Source: Ypsolopha sequella (taxonomy: Eukaryota > Arthropoda > Insecta > Lepidoptera > Ypsolophidae). Taken from it: DNA of 64,000 nt. The DNA is taken from positions 6,048,229-6,112,228 of the forward strand of contig OW203988.1 of the NCBI GenBank assembly GCA_934047225.1. Direction: 5' to 3'. The position numbers and the translations under genes are program-made. Every line of letters starts with the position of its first letter. Positions within the stretch are counted from its first letter, which is position 1. The notes below the pieces were generated by a model. That model did not search any database. It worked only from the letters and a program-made list of their open reading frames with translations, and was not told where the DNA came from. Shown one piece after another: positions 41,971-52,692 of this stretch.

Positions 41971-44610
41971 CAGAGTGTCCCATAATAAGCGAATCAAATT
42001 GTTATGAGAGGTAGCTTAGTCCAATTCCTATCAAATAAAATAAACATAGGTGAAACAAAAGTTCGATGATTTTTGAGTTAATTAACTTTTTCAAAAAAAT
42101 TTGAAAACATCTTTCCGTCCCTGTTTTTTTTGCTGTCATTACTTTATTTTTCAGTTAAGATTTTTTTTATTTTCAGAATATTATTTAAAAATAACTATTT
42201 CATGAATTGGCTACCAAACATTTTAGAAAAGTTACACCAAATTTAAATGGCAAGACTTTGTTTTCACTTCTTGTGTAAATTCGAAAAAAATCTTTAAACT
42301 TTGGATCTCTGTGATGAAAAAAAAAGTATGGAGTGGGAATGATAAACTATTTTGAAAACTTGCTCATTTGATGTTATTTCCAAAAATGTATAACATTTGA
42401 CCACTTTCATAAGGGCGAGACTAGTTATTGGCCTTGACCACCGGCTGGAATGGATTTTTAAAAATATTTACTTTCCATAATTTGAACTAAAATGCTACAA
42501 AAGTAAAAATTTTTGAGTTTTAATTAAAACAATGTGAAGAAGTGATTATTTTTTTTATTATAAAAAAGTGTATACCGACAAAAAAAGTGATACAATTTTT
42601 TTAAGAATATCTCCTTATAACAAATGTTCGAACTGACGCCCGCCTGTGCAAATGCATAAACGACACCTTTTCAAAAAATTTCGTTTTAGTCGGCCCAGGC
42701 TGAGTGCCGATATGCTTCTGGCGGCTTGTGTCACTCGTTCGCGTAGTTCTCCCTCATTGTGAATGGGCTTTGCGTACACTCGATCCTTTAAACAGCCCCA
42801 GTAGAAGAAGTCGAGTGGATTAAGGTCTGGCGACCTTGGTGGCCACAGAATGGGGCCTAGTCTGCCAATCCAACGGCTGGGGTATGCTTTGTTGAGATGA
42901 GATCTTACTTGAACAGCATAATGAGCCGGACACCCGTCATTTTGCAGCCACATTTGTGCTTGGGCTTGAAGTGACTCGTCTTCTAACAAAACTGGCAAAG
43001 TATTTTGGAGAAATTCCAAGTAATTTTGTCCATTCAGAACTGAGGGCAGTTCTACTGGGCCCACGATTCGACCGTTGTAAATTCCGGCCCACATGTTTAT
43101 TTTAAATTGGTACTGTGAATGGTCTTCCTTCTTTTCATGCGGATTGACCATCCGCCAACTGTGGAGATTATGCAAATTGATGTAGCCATCTTTCCTGCAG
43201 GCGGACTCATCACTCCACAATACGTGATTAAAAATATCCGGGTCTTCTTGGTGTTTGCGTAGCATTCGTTGGCAAAATACCACGCGCTTCGCATAATCGC
43301 GTGTCAGAAGTGCTTGTACACGCGTAACATGGTAAGGATGATATTGATATCGTTTGAGTACTCTATGCACAGTGGATTTCGGTATTCCCGTAGTTTGTTC
43401 GATGCGCCGACAAGAAGTTGATAGATCGTCTTCAATTTGTAAGAGAACTTCCTCATCGTCCACCTCTACAGGTCTACCCTCACCACCGTGTCTGCCTGGA
43501 TTTCTTCCTTCTCTGAAGGCTTTGTCAACCCTTAAAAAAACTCCATATTGTGGGTGTTGTCGGTTTGGATAACGATCAGCATAAATCCTTGCAGCTTGTC
43601 TAGCAGAGTATGTGACACTTCCACGTATTTCGTCGAAATGTCTGGTTTCTCCATAAATCAAATGCATCTGCATACTCATGATGGGTAAATGGATGGTCTT
43701 GATGATTTGCCATGATGCAACAAATCACAAACACAATGATCCAATTCACAAGCAAAACAAGTCCCGAGAAGCGCCAAGTCGTACACTTCACAAGATACCA
43801 AATCAAGAGCACAGCAAAGTCCAAATTAAAGCCAGGTTCGTTGGAATATCGCAATACGGAAGCAGTGATAGTACACGAGTGTAGCACAGTAGGTAAAATG
43901 TTGCACTGAGCGACAAGTGAGTGCGCAAACAAACAACAATGGCAAATTAGTGGTGGCATGGCAGCTGGCTTCATGTTAAAACGAGACAGCTATACATCAC
44001 GCTGTTGATGTCCTTGTTTATTTTTTAACTGTTCTTAGATAAATAGTCAAAAGAACGGTTAGAACGTCGATGCGATAGTGTAAATAAGATTTTTAGTTCA
44101 AATTATGGATAATATTTTTTAAATATCCATTCCTGCCGTAGATCAAGGTTAGTAAATAGGCTTATTCTTATGAAAATGGTCACATATCTTACATTTCTAA
44201 AAAGAAAATTAAATGAGCAAGTTTTTAAAATAGTTTATCATTCCCACTCCATACTTTTTTTTTTCATCACAGAGATCCAAAGTTTAAATATTTTTTTCGA
44301 ATTTACAAAAGAAGTGAAAACAAAGTCTTGCCATTTAAATTTGGTGTAAGTTTTCTAAAATGTTTGGTAGCCAATTCATGAAATAGTTATTTTTAAATAA
44401 TATTCTGAAAATAAAAAAAATCTTAACTGAAAAATAAAGTAATGACAGCAAAAAAAACAGGGACGGGAAGATGTTTCCAAATTTTTTTGAAAAAGTTAAT
44501 TAACTCAAAAACCATCGAACTTTTGTTTCACCTATGTTTATTTTATTTGATAGGAATTGGACTAAGCTGCCTCCCATAACAATTTGATTCGCTTATTATG
44601 GGACACCCTG
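41971..44610. mobile_element. DD41D Tc1/mariner-type transposon with about 0.5-kb inverted repeats
   Basis: 2640 bp, ends CAGRGTGTCCCATAATAAGC on both sides next to TA. Inverted repeats pair from 41971-42490 with about 44096-44610, far longer than the 20-30 bp common in mariners. It encodes one transposase on the minus strand. The two arms are still very similar, so it is young. Confidence 0.93.
42615..43679 (-). CDS. DD41D Tc1/mariner-type transposase (N-terminus frameshifted)
   Basis: Cuts and rejoins the element's TA-flanked ends. The 354-residue frame has an N-terminal helix-turn-helix region (TTGIPKSTVHRVLKRY, 96-111). Catalytic Asp157 is in WSDES, Asp248 in QNDGCPAHY and Asp290 in NPLDFFYWG. 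41 residues separate the last two, hence DD41D, as in the rosa group. A second frame (start ATG at 43713) reads MANHQDHPFTHHEYAD and runs into the main frame at a short indel near 43662, where the family normally continues into MHLIYGE. The true N-terminus is therefore probably broken, and the internal ATG at 43679 may or may not rescue it. Confidence 0.93.
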   Translation of the reverse strand: MSMQMHLIYGETRHFDEIRGSVTYSARQAARIYADRYPNRQHPQYGVFLRVDKAFREGRNPGRHGGEGRPVEVDDEEVLLQIEDDLSTSCRRIEQTTGIPKSTVHRVLKRYQYHPYHVTRVQALLTRDYAKRVVFCQRMLRKHQEDPDIFNHVLWSDESACRKDGYINLHNLHSWRMVNPHEKKEDHSQYQFKINMWAGIYNGRIVGPVELPSVLNGQNYLEFLQNTLPVLLEDESLQAQAQMWLQNDGCPAHYAVQVRSHLNKAYPSRWIGRLGPILWPPRSPDLNPLDFFYWGCLKDRVYAKPIHNEGELRERVTQAARSISALSLGRLKRNFLKRCRLCICTGGRQFEHLL

Positions 44611-45068
44611 TATACTAGACTGTATACACGATGGAAACACGATTTGATAAAGGTGGCTCGATAAAATGAAATCTCAAAGTTACCTCTTTTCGAGTAATAT
44701 TTTCCTCTATTTCCCTACTTTTTTATATACATAAGTCATTTGATTTTATGATTCATTTACTAACATAAAGTTCATAGACGACTGGAGCGTTTATACATGA
44801 TAGTTTTTTATTTAAGAACAATGTGATGAAAATAACAACCAAAAACATTGAAAAACTGCAAAAGTTTGATTATTTTCTTTACTCTTTACATGTAAAGAAA
44901 AAGACAGAGACAAAGGCAACGCTCGGTGCGCCCTTAACTGTACTTGCGGGTATTCGCACTCGCCTCGTGTTCACATCGGCCAAGAAGTTTGTCGCTTATG
45001 GTACAGTGGAGATCACATAAAGCTATATCCTGTATCCTGTACCTATCTTATATCCTTCACTATAGGGG

Positions 45069-45455
45069 CTAATAATAATAATAAATAATTAAATAATAAT
45101 ATTAAATTCTTTATTTACCAGACATAAGCCCCAATTATTAGTTAAGATTATAATATTTATAATAATTACATAATGATGAGAATTAATTGTAATAAAAGAT
45201 TAAATTTAAACATAGAATAACATGAATAAAAGTTACTCTTTAAAAATCAGACAGCAAAGCAAGCTTAGATGGTATTTTGACGCACATATCAAAGCGCGCG
45301 TCCCCCTGCGGAACGCTTGACGCAAGACCGCCTCGAAGTTTGAGGTCTTGAAAGAGTGCTATTCTGCCATAGTATCTGGTGGTCCCCTCGATTGAAGGCT
45401 TTATTGAAATCGAGGAAGCAGGCGTGGACTGATGTCTTTCATTATACATGGTTAT
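45069..45455 (-). repeat. LINE 3' fragment with open frame
   Basis: On the minus strand a frame ends FQDLKLRGGLASSVPQGDAR then a stop at 45240. It is followed by an AT-rich tail with GGTAAATAAAGAATTTAATA and an ATT-rich end, the usual LINE tail form. Family unknown. Confidence 0.4.
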
Positions 45456-45804
45456 TGGTAACTTGTTACATCTCTACTGCAAGTGTATAGCATCTCCACT
45501 GTACCATTGAACTCATTAATAGTTAATTGTAAAAAACATACGAAACGGAAAAGTAGTCACATCCTAAACCCATAATTAATTATATCCTTCCTTCATACGT
45601 GAATAGCTAAATTGGACACTACAACTGTTTACAACCACGACCGCATTTACTAACTCACTGAGAAAACGGTGGTAGCTCAGTCGTCACTCACAACTAGATG
45701 ATGTAGATTCAGTTCCTGCCACCTGGGCAGGCCCATCGAATTTTCGCATTTTAGGTGCGGTGCATCTTGCTAAATTCTGAAGGAAAACACTGTAATGAAA
45801 CTTG

Positions 45805-46225
45805 CAAGCGATATGTAAAAGCTTTAGCGTCCCTGTTACAGGGATGTATATACACATACTACATATGCGAAAAAACCCTCAGTGCGAGAGGGACGGATTC
45901 GTGGAAAAGTAGCAAAAAGTCGGTTTTTTATTGATAGAATATGTACTAAAAATGCTATCAAAATTTCGTTTTACCAGGTCCTAGATACTGTTAAAACCCA
46001 TCTAATAAAATATAATTGCAGTCCATATGTCATTCTAAATTGTCAAACCAGGAGAATTGGTGTCGATAAAGACCTCATTTCAATAAATATTTCTATCGAG
46101 CCGAAATTCTCCAATCGCGTTTCTGTTTTAACAGATCCCTAGAGAAAGATTCCAAAAATAATATACTATTTTTATTAAAATTATACATTGTTTGTGTCGA
46201 TTTTTTTTCCTCGAGCTTTTTACAC
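45805..46225. mobile_element. TTAA-type element (GGCGATATG family), copy 3
   Basis: Carries GCGATATGTAAAAGC, GCGAAAAAACCCTCAG and GAGGGACGGATTCGTGG. The 86-codon open frame inside it recurs in part at 58888 and is a repeat artefact. Confidence 0.7.
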
Positions 46226-46456
46226 ACACAAACACGTTATTATAACCCTTGTTTGAAGTAGTAAACAATTAAATTAAAATCTAGGGAAATATATGCAATA
46301 ACGTAATAGGAACGTTTGGACGTAACAAAACGTATAAAAGATGAAAAAAGGGGGAAATAGGAGCTGTCTGTTCAATGAACACCTGTGATACCATAGATAT
46401 CATAATACTATTGTTTCAATACATATCAGTGTGTGATACCCTCTCCGGGCTACAAA

Positions 46457-46639
46457 TTAGGAATTAAATATTTTTTTGACTAACTTGACTGCTGCATCTC
46501 CGGCTTCAATTACCTCCAGCACAGGAACATCGCAACCCAAAGACATAATATCAAATCCAGGAGCTAGGATACATCCACCTGCATCTTCGGCGATGGATGA
46601 ATCAAAGACAATATGGAAATAATTTGGAAGACTGTTGGT
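46457..46639 (-). CDS. Unidentified exon-like coding segment
   Basis: After a possible acceptor (ataaccttag) the minus strand reads TNSLPNYFHIVFDSSIAEDA, then GGCILAPGFDIMSLGCDVPV and VIEAGDAAVKLVKKIFNS before TAA at 46457. Codon use and hydrophobic patterning look like real protein, unlike the flanks. No partner exon is found within several kb. I do not recognise the family. It could be a stranded terminal exon, a retrocopy fragment or part of a transposon. Confidence 0.35.
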   Translation of the reverse strand, partial: TNSLPNYFHIVFDSSIAEDAGGCILAPGFDIMSLGCDVPVLEVIEAGDAAVKLVKKIFNS

Positions 46640-47149
46640 CTAAGGTTATCATGAATTAACCATATGTTAATGCTCTGAGGAATTACCGATTAAATTTTGA
46701 CAGTTTTTTTTTACATATGAATTCCAATAGACAACGTAAACGGATAGTGAAAGGAGTTTGCATTACTGTCATAACTTCCCTTTGCTGTGACGTTTGCAGT
46801 GCTACTCCAATGATGTTGAACATAAAGACTATCCCCTAACTTGCTACGGCGAAGCAAGTTAGTGCAAAAGCTCCGTAGCTTAGTTTGTCACTTCGTAAAT
46901 AGACGTAGACGTAGAAAAGATGAATATTAAACTCGTATATTAATATGTTACTATTTTAGGAAGAAAATTAAAGACATTGGTCTACCTTCAATATTTATTA
47001 TTTGGCGTTGTAGACATTTGTGGGGTAAAATCATGTGGAACATTAGTTAAAATGGGTGTCCCACAGTGTTCTATATTGGGGCCCTTGTTGCTTTTGATTT
47101 ACATAAATGGCCTTCCTTATTTAGTTGAAGACTTATCTAATATACTTAG

Positions 47150-47521
47150 CAGTGGCGTGCACAGATCTTTTTGCTGGTAAAGCAAACAATTGCTCAACAA
47201 CAACAATAAAAAAATATGAAAAAGTTAAAATATCACTTTGAAAAAAAAAATTGTATGACGCCAGGGTAGACAATGGTACCGATTCGGTAAAGCACATCTT
47301 AACTTATTTGACAGAACTAAACTTAATTTAAGTGTTCTGTCCTTGTCTTTTCGATAAAGAAAGAAAAAGACAGGACCCTTAAAATAAGGTTAGTTCTGTC
47401 AAATAAGTTAAGACGTGTTATGCCGAATCGATGCCATTGTCTACCCTAGAGTGAAAATTTCCTATACAAACTTTTTTTTTTCAAAGTGATATTTAAATTT
47501 TTTCATATTTTTTTTAATTGT
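47150..47521. mobile_element. hAT-type MITE inside the LINE, right end lost
   Basis: Starts CAGTGGCGTGCACAGATC like the copies at 23275 and 25301. The right half stops at ATTTTTTTTAATTGTTATG and lacks the terminal CGCCACTG. Confidence 0.8.
47275..47435. mobile_element. Fold-back MITE nested inside the hAT-type MITE
   Basis: 161 bp with arms GGTACCGATTCGG and CCGAATCGATGCC, pairing onward through TTAACTTATTTGACAGAACT. It sits exactly at the palindromic centre (AGACAATGTCT in sister copies) of the host MITE. Confidence 0.8.
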
Positions 47522-48059
47522 TATGAGTTATGACAGACGACAAGTCACTTATTTTTACAGTGAATAGACGTAAACAAATTTTAGTAAACCTAACCTTTAT
47601 TATTTCTTTGTGTATTTTCCAATACTATTATTTATTATATAAAACTATTACCTATAGAAATATATTATTTAATTATATTACATTAAAACCGACCTGTTAT
47701 AAGTGTATCTGATTTACCTGCATTACATAAATAAATATATTTCCTTTCATATTTCCCACGATTTTAAATAATATTTTCATAAATAAAATACAGACAACCC
47801 TATCGTAACTGTTCCGGCATACAAACACCGCCCGATGTAGGCATTTAGGCATGCTACTTCAAGCTTTGTGACGCGCCAGATACGAGGCCCTTCGCCTCGG
47901 ATGTCACTTAGACCATACACACATTTAGTTTTATTTATTGAAACGCGATATAGGATATATACATAGACCAAGTATTACATAGACTAAGTGTAGTAATACT
48001 TAGTTTATGATATAGGTATCTATCTGGTCATTTGTCACCGATAGACGACACATAATAAT

Positions 48060-48309
48060 TAATATGTCATCATCAACGTCCAGCCTACTTGCAGGTAAAC
48101 TTTCCGGGCGGTGTATTTCAGTTTCCGTATTCAATAGGAGGGACTACTGCTTCGAACTCCGCACGGGTTTGGTGAGCTAACTAACTTTACAAACCCGTGT
48201 CCTCTAATAGTGCACGGGTTTGCAACGCAAACTGTTCCTCCAAACACGTGTTCAATACAAAGCACTACCACCTCGAAATCCGCACGAGTTCGGTGAGCTA
48301 ACTAACTTT
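48060..48309. repeat. Local repeats with GCACGGGTTTG
   Basis: GGTGAGCTAACTAACTTTA occurs twice (about 48170 and 48292) and CACGGGTTTG twice. No coding potential. Confidence 0.4.
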
Positions 48310-48974
48310 ATAAACGAGGCTGTGCGAATTTAATTTTTGTCACTGTCACTCCAAACGAAAACACGCTCAGTGCGAGAGGGGCGGATTCAGGGCGAAAGCG
48401 AAAAATGTTAGTTTTATAATTTTTATAAAAAAACTAAAATAGCTAGCAAAATTTCAAATATCAAATCTCTAGATATTGTTAAAACACACCTAATAAAATA
48501 AGTTTGAGTTCTGTATATGGTTCCTATTCGTCAAAGGAGGAGAAAGAGTGTGTTTGAAGACCTCATTTCAACAATTATTTCTATCGAGGAAAATTTATCC
48601 AAACATGTTTTCCAATTTTTAAACCTTAGATTTATACAACGTGTAACAGAAAGGTGTAACCATATTTGAAGAGCTTATTCAGTCAATGGTACAGAACAAC
48701 TTTCAATATGAAGTCAACACTGAAATCTCAAAAAAAAAAATCTGCCCTTCCATACATTTCGGCCGAGCGGTATTGCATTTTCCTATGAAGCGAGTATTTT
48801 TTTTTTTCTAAAAGTTGTTCTAAACAATTGACTGGATAAGCTCTTTAAATATGGTTACACCTTTCTGTTACGCCTTGTATAGTCAAAATGCATATACCAG
48901 AAATGAATTAAAATTTTCCGTGTATTTCATGAAATACGCAAAAATGACGCACCTCTATTTTTTTACATATCGCC
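48310..48974 (-). mobile_element. TTAA-type element interrupted by a mariner-type MITE
   Basis: Inverse relative of the complete element at 62224-62639: GTCACTGTCACTCCAA, CAGTGCGAGAGGGGCGG and TTTTCCGTGTATTTCATGAA match in order. The right TTAA is at 48975-48978. A second element occupies 48635-48879. Confidence 0.8.
48635..48879. mobile_element. TA-flanked MITE (TACAACGTGTAAC family), nested
   Basis: Inverted ends TACAACGTGTAACAGAAAGG and TACAAGGCGTAACAGAAAGG, flanked by TA (48633-48634, 48880-48881). The empty site is visible in the inverse sequence at about 62315-62335, which proves the borders. Confidence 0.9.
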
Positions 48975-49059
48975 TTAATACAAGGCACGTTTCCTCCAAT
49001 CGTATACGGGTTTGCAACGAAATACGCTTCTCGGCGTTCTCCCTTTTAAATAAATAAAT

Positions 49060-49262
49060 AACCAAGAAAAAAAAACGTTCGTTTACTTTCGCTAATAAGG
49101 GAACTAGGTTTGGTCGAAAAAGTTTTAGAACTATTCAAGTTGATAGCTACAACCATCCCTGAGAAAAGTGGCTGTGACAGACAGACACACATTACACAAG
49201 TCATACCATAAGGGTGCCTTTTTCCCATTTTTGAATACAGAACCCTAAAAGAAGTTGTTATC
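49060..49262. repeat. Decayed dispersed repeat
   Basis: Contains GGCTGTGACAGACAGACACA and ACAGAACCCTAAAAG, like the tail of the repeat at 31013-31265. Confidence 0.45.
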
Positions 49263-50194
49263 ACTCTATTTACATTGTAGACATTATCATTTCCCTTTAA
49301 TTTACAAATTCTGGAACTCCCATTTCAGTTGTTATCAGTAGGCGTTACGTGCGTCAATTGTTCTCATCACTCGGTGACTCATACATAACATAGGGCTTCT
49401 CTAGAAGGAACTCCACACCATAGACAATATACACAACACACGCCCATGTTTGAGCAAGACTTTATTGATTTCAATTACATCGACCCCCCGCCGAGCTTAT
49501 AGCTTTATCTGTATTTTGAAGAGCTGTAAGATAACCAAAAATTACTATAAGACGACCGACAAAACATGAAACTTTCCACAAACATTGTTTACCCCAGAGA
49601 TATCAGAAGATAAGGGGGCGTGGCGTTTGCAAATGCATCTGGCCTAAAATAGGCTTGATGCAAGCCCCGATGTCAATAAGAATAAGAATAAGATACTATT
49701 TATTCGATGCAAACAAATAAAACAATAAGCAAACACAAAAAAAAATTAAAAGAAAGAAAATAATAATACACATTCTTAGAAATAACAAATGTCCTTTAAA
49801 TATAAGACAATAGCAATACAGTTTCGTTTATTGAAGCAGCGAAAAGGTCTGACTCAGCATAGGCATTGCGATAAAAAAAACACAACGCGCTGTTTTTCTG
49901 TCATACCTGAGATATCACTTATCACTAACCATTTGAAATGCAACAGAGAAGTTGACACATTGAATAAATGTGTGTGATGTGTTGTGTTGTCCGTGGATAC
50001 AGATTGATGAAACGCTCTCTTTTTGCATGTGTGCTGTGTGCGTGAGAAATATGAGTACGTGTGCGTACTTTCGTTTATTTCGGTGAACTAAGTGGGAGGA
50101 AACTTGGATTCATCTAATCACGAACAATTAGAGTATGTACAGAAACAAATCTCCTGATATCTATGGTTTTGCTTACCTACAATAAATACAACGC

Positions 50195-50420
50195 AACATA
50201 TTATGTGCAACTGTAACATAATTTGAGACATTGGGACACGAGTGCTTGTTTACGAAACGAACGGAATGAGTTTCGTAATAGTTTTGCACGAGTGTCCCAA
50301 TGTCTAATTATGTTCAGTTGCACACAATACTTAATCTACGACCATCAAAAATATCGTCTTTATTTATCTATTTTCAACTAACAATTTCACGAAAAATGAG
50401 AAGAACACTCGTTCATGAAC
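50195..50420. repeat. Dispersed repeat, inverted copy of 22935-23160
   Basis: CATTGGGACACGAGTGCTTG and its near inverse CACGAGTGTCCCAATG lie about 80 bp apart, so this copy also folds on itself. Confidence 0.65.
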
Positions 50421-50645
50421 CTCGGGTGCGTTTTGGTAATTTTGATGAGAACTAGAAAAACTCCAAACCAAAGGATCCTTTAGGAAGATGATGTTATATT
50501 GTTGAATTAGCAATATGTTGAATTCTAAAATACGTACTATAAATATTTATTAACAAAAACATAAAAACTTAAATAACATGAAATAAAACTAAAATTAAAC
50601 CTTACAAATTTACCTATAAAACTAAAATGTCTCCTAAAGTAAAAT

Positions 50646-50950
50646 TAAACTAAGTAAAAAATGTTTGCCAGAGCGCCGCCGTCTTGTGGCAGGGTTCCCA
50701 GAATGCTGGCAGCATTTCCTCTTTGGATTGCCAAACTAAGGCGTTGTCCAAAGTATGCGCCAGCTCTTGGGTCCCCCGAAACGTCAACCAGCCGCCAGGA
50801 AATTTCTTTAAAAAGACATTTAGCCTCTTGACCTCACGGCCCAAGGGTTTCGACTCCAAAAGGCGCAAACATGTACTCAGAACTGAGCTCTGCATATTTG
50901 CGCCTTTTGGATCCCTCGGCCGCTGCCGCTGCTGCGCCAGCCCTGGCAGC
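50646..50950 (-). pseudogene. LINE polyprotein C-terminus with one stop
   Basis: The minus strand reads GSKRRKYAELSSEYMFAPFG, then VETLGP, an in-frame TGA, GQEAKCLFKEISWRLVDVSG, DPRAGAYFGQRLSLAIQRGN and AASILGTLPQ. This is a strongly conserved tail of moth LINE polyproteins. The TGA stands where Trp is usual, so a single change disabled this frame. Confidence 0.75.
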
Positions 50951-51765
50951 CGTGACTTGGATAAAATTAAAAAAAAATACGTACTATAAAATTATTTGTC
51001 AAAAAATATTTACTAGAACACAAAAACTAATGCAACGCGGTTGAAGCCGCGGGCAAAATCTATCATCAAATATTTGTATACTGCTTCATTGATCATCCGA
51101 TCGTGTGACCAGCATAAGTCTGACCTTGACCTAGCTTTTGTTACGTACTTGCCTTTTGGGCCACAACAACTCCACCCTTGATCAAAGGTAACAAACCTGG
51201 ACAATCACAAAATCATTTCCCAGCGGGTGCATAGTTTATGAAATTGAAACCTACCTGCCAAATTTCAAATGGGAATAATAAAACGAGCGAATAAAAAAAC
51301 TTAGCGACGAGATACTGTTTTAATAACTTGAGCGGTATGAATTTGAGTAAGCGAAAAATTAACTAAACTGAAGACGAATTAATAATAAAATGCAGATCGA
51401 GCTTACAAAAAAGGGCTGTAAATAATGCATTTTGCATACAAAAATTTTAAGCGTGCGACTTAATTACTAAATGAGCGACTAGACATACAGAGCCACCAAG
51501 AGTCAAAAAATAGGTGCGATGCCGAGCGATGCGGAGCATTGATTTGAGTTATGACCAATAAATGCAAATAACTAAAATGAATAACATAATAATAATAACA
51601 AATATAACATATTGAAATACAGGTGACAAAAGTGAGATATTGGAGAAAAACAGTAGGAAAACTCTTATGTATGATTTAAGGCTCTCCATCGGAAAAATTG
51701 TTTGTTTACTCGGGCTTTGTTTACTCTATCTCTAGACTCTCTAAGATTCCATTAGCGACACCAGA

Positions 51766-52082
51766 TAATAGTAGTTTATGCTACAAGGGCGCAAAGGAAT
51801 AAATTACGAGGACGATTTAAAACACGAGCGTAGCGAGTGTTTTAAACGTAACCGAGTAATTTATTGCTCTTATGCCCGTGTATCATACTACGTTTTTCAA
51901 TGCACAGTGTGAGGAAATAAAACAAATATAATTCTGTGAACTTTAAATTGTACTTGGCTCAAAAGGACTGTATCCAGAGCCGTTAAACAGTGAAAAAAAA
52001 AGTATGACATTTATGGTACACAAGAAAGGCTGCAGGTTAGCCAACCATTAAAATAAATTAAAAAACATAATAATAATAAAGC
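51766..52082 (+). repeat. Dispersed repeat, copy 1
   Basis: Nearly identical over about 315 bp to 63687-64000, with the palindromic stretch ACACGAGCGTAGCGAGTGTT. It ends in an AAT-rich tail, suggesting retroposition. Confidence 0.85.
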
Positions 52083-52518
52083 CCTAGGGCAAAATAATCG
52101 ACTTTCTGTTCGGTTTTGATGCATAAAAAGTGGGCCTTTACGAGCACATGCATTAAAAAAATAATATAGACACTAGGTCACTTAATGGTCTAGCTAGTTC
52201 ATCTATAGTAAATGAATACTTACGTATAGCGCTTGTTTGAAAGGTCTGTAGTTATACAAGTATTGTAAAATGGTATGCGGTGTCTTGTGAGACTCGTTAT
52301 TCAATCGAATTTATTTAAAAATACGATTTCGTTTGTCTCTTCTTATACTAACAGTTATTTAGTATTCAGATCGCACTTATGACCTAGAAGTTAGGTCCAA
52401 TGTTGACAGAAGGGACCTTTATTTAGTTTCCTCAACCATGCATTATTTTTATTTCGTACCTTGGTTCAGTAATAAAACCATACTTTTGTAGCATACTTAA
52501 TTTTGTAGGTAGCCTAGG

Positions 52519-52692
52519 CAGTGGCGTGCACAGAACTTTTTTCCGGAAAAGCAATCAGAAGGTCAAGTACGACAATAAAAAAAATATGAAAATTTTTTAA
52601 TAACACTTTGAAAAAAAAAAGTTTGTATGACGCCAGGGTAGGCACTGCCTTTCCTAGAGTGAACATTTTCATACAAACTTTTTTTTATCAAC
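52519..52692. mobile_element. hAT-type MITE, right half lost
   Basis: Starts CAGTGGCGTGCACAGAACTT and reaches past the palindromic centre (GTAGGCACTGCC), then breaks off in a T run. Same family as 23275-23517. Confidence 0.75.

Larger units (their letters stand above)
46960..47620 (+). pseudogene. LINE reverse transcriptase split by a MITE
   Basis: 46977-47149 reads MGVPQCSILGPLLLLIYING, the RT motif before the palm (normally GVPQGSILGP), then LPYLVEDLSNI. The sequence is interrupted at 47150 and resumes at 47530 with MTDDKSLIFTV, in which TDD corresponds to the catalytic YADD. The Tyr/Ala and Gly changes and later stops show decay. Confidence 0.75.

Noticed and set aside
43354..43909. Plus-strand frames opposite the transposase
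   Set aside because: Antisense shadows of the DD41D transposase and its 5' region.
45882..46142. 86-codon gene beginning MREGRIRGK
   Set aside because: It lies inside a TTAA-type element and recurs in broken form at 58888; repeat artefact.
47780..47960. Minus-strand peptide with LEVACLNAYIGRCLYAG
   Set aside because: Resembles coding sequence briefly but I could not find borders or a family; probably part of a dispersed repeat.
50684..50989. 101-codon plus-strand protein and 81-codon minus-strand frame
   Set aside because: Both are wrong-frame readings of a LINE C-terminus whose true frame contains a single stop.
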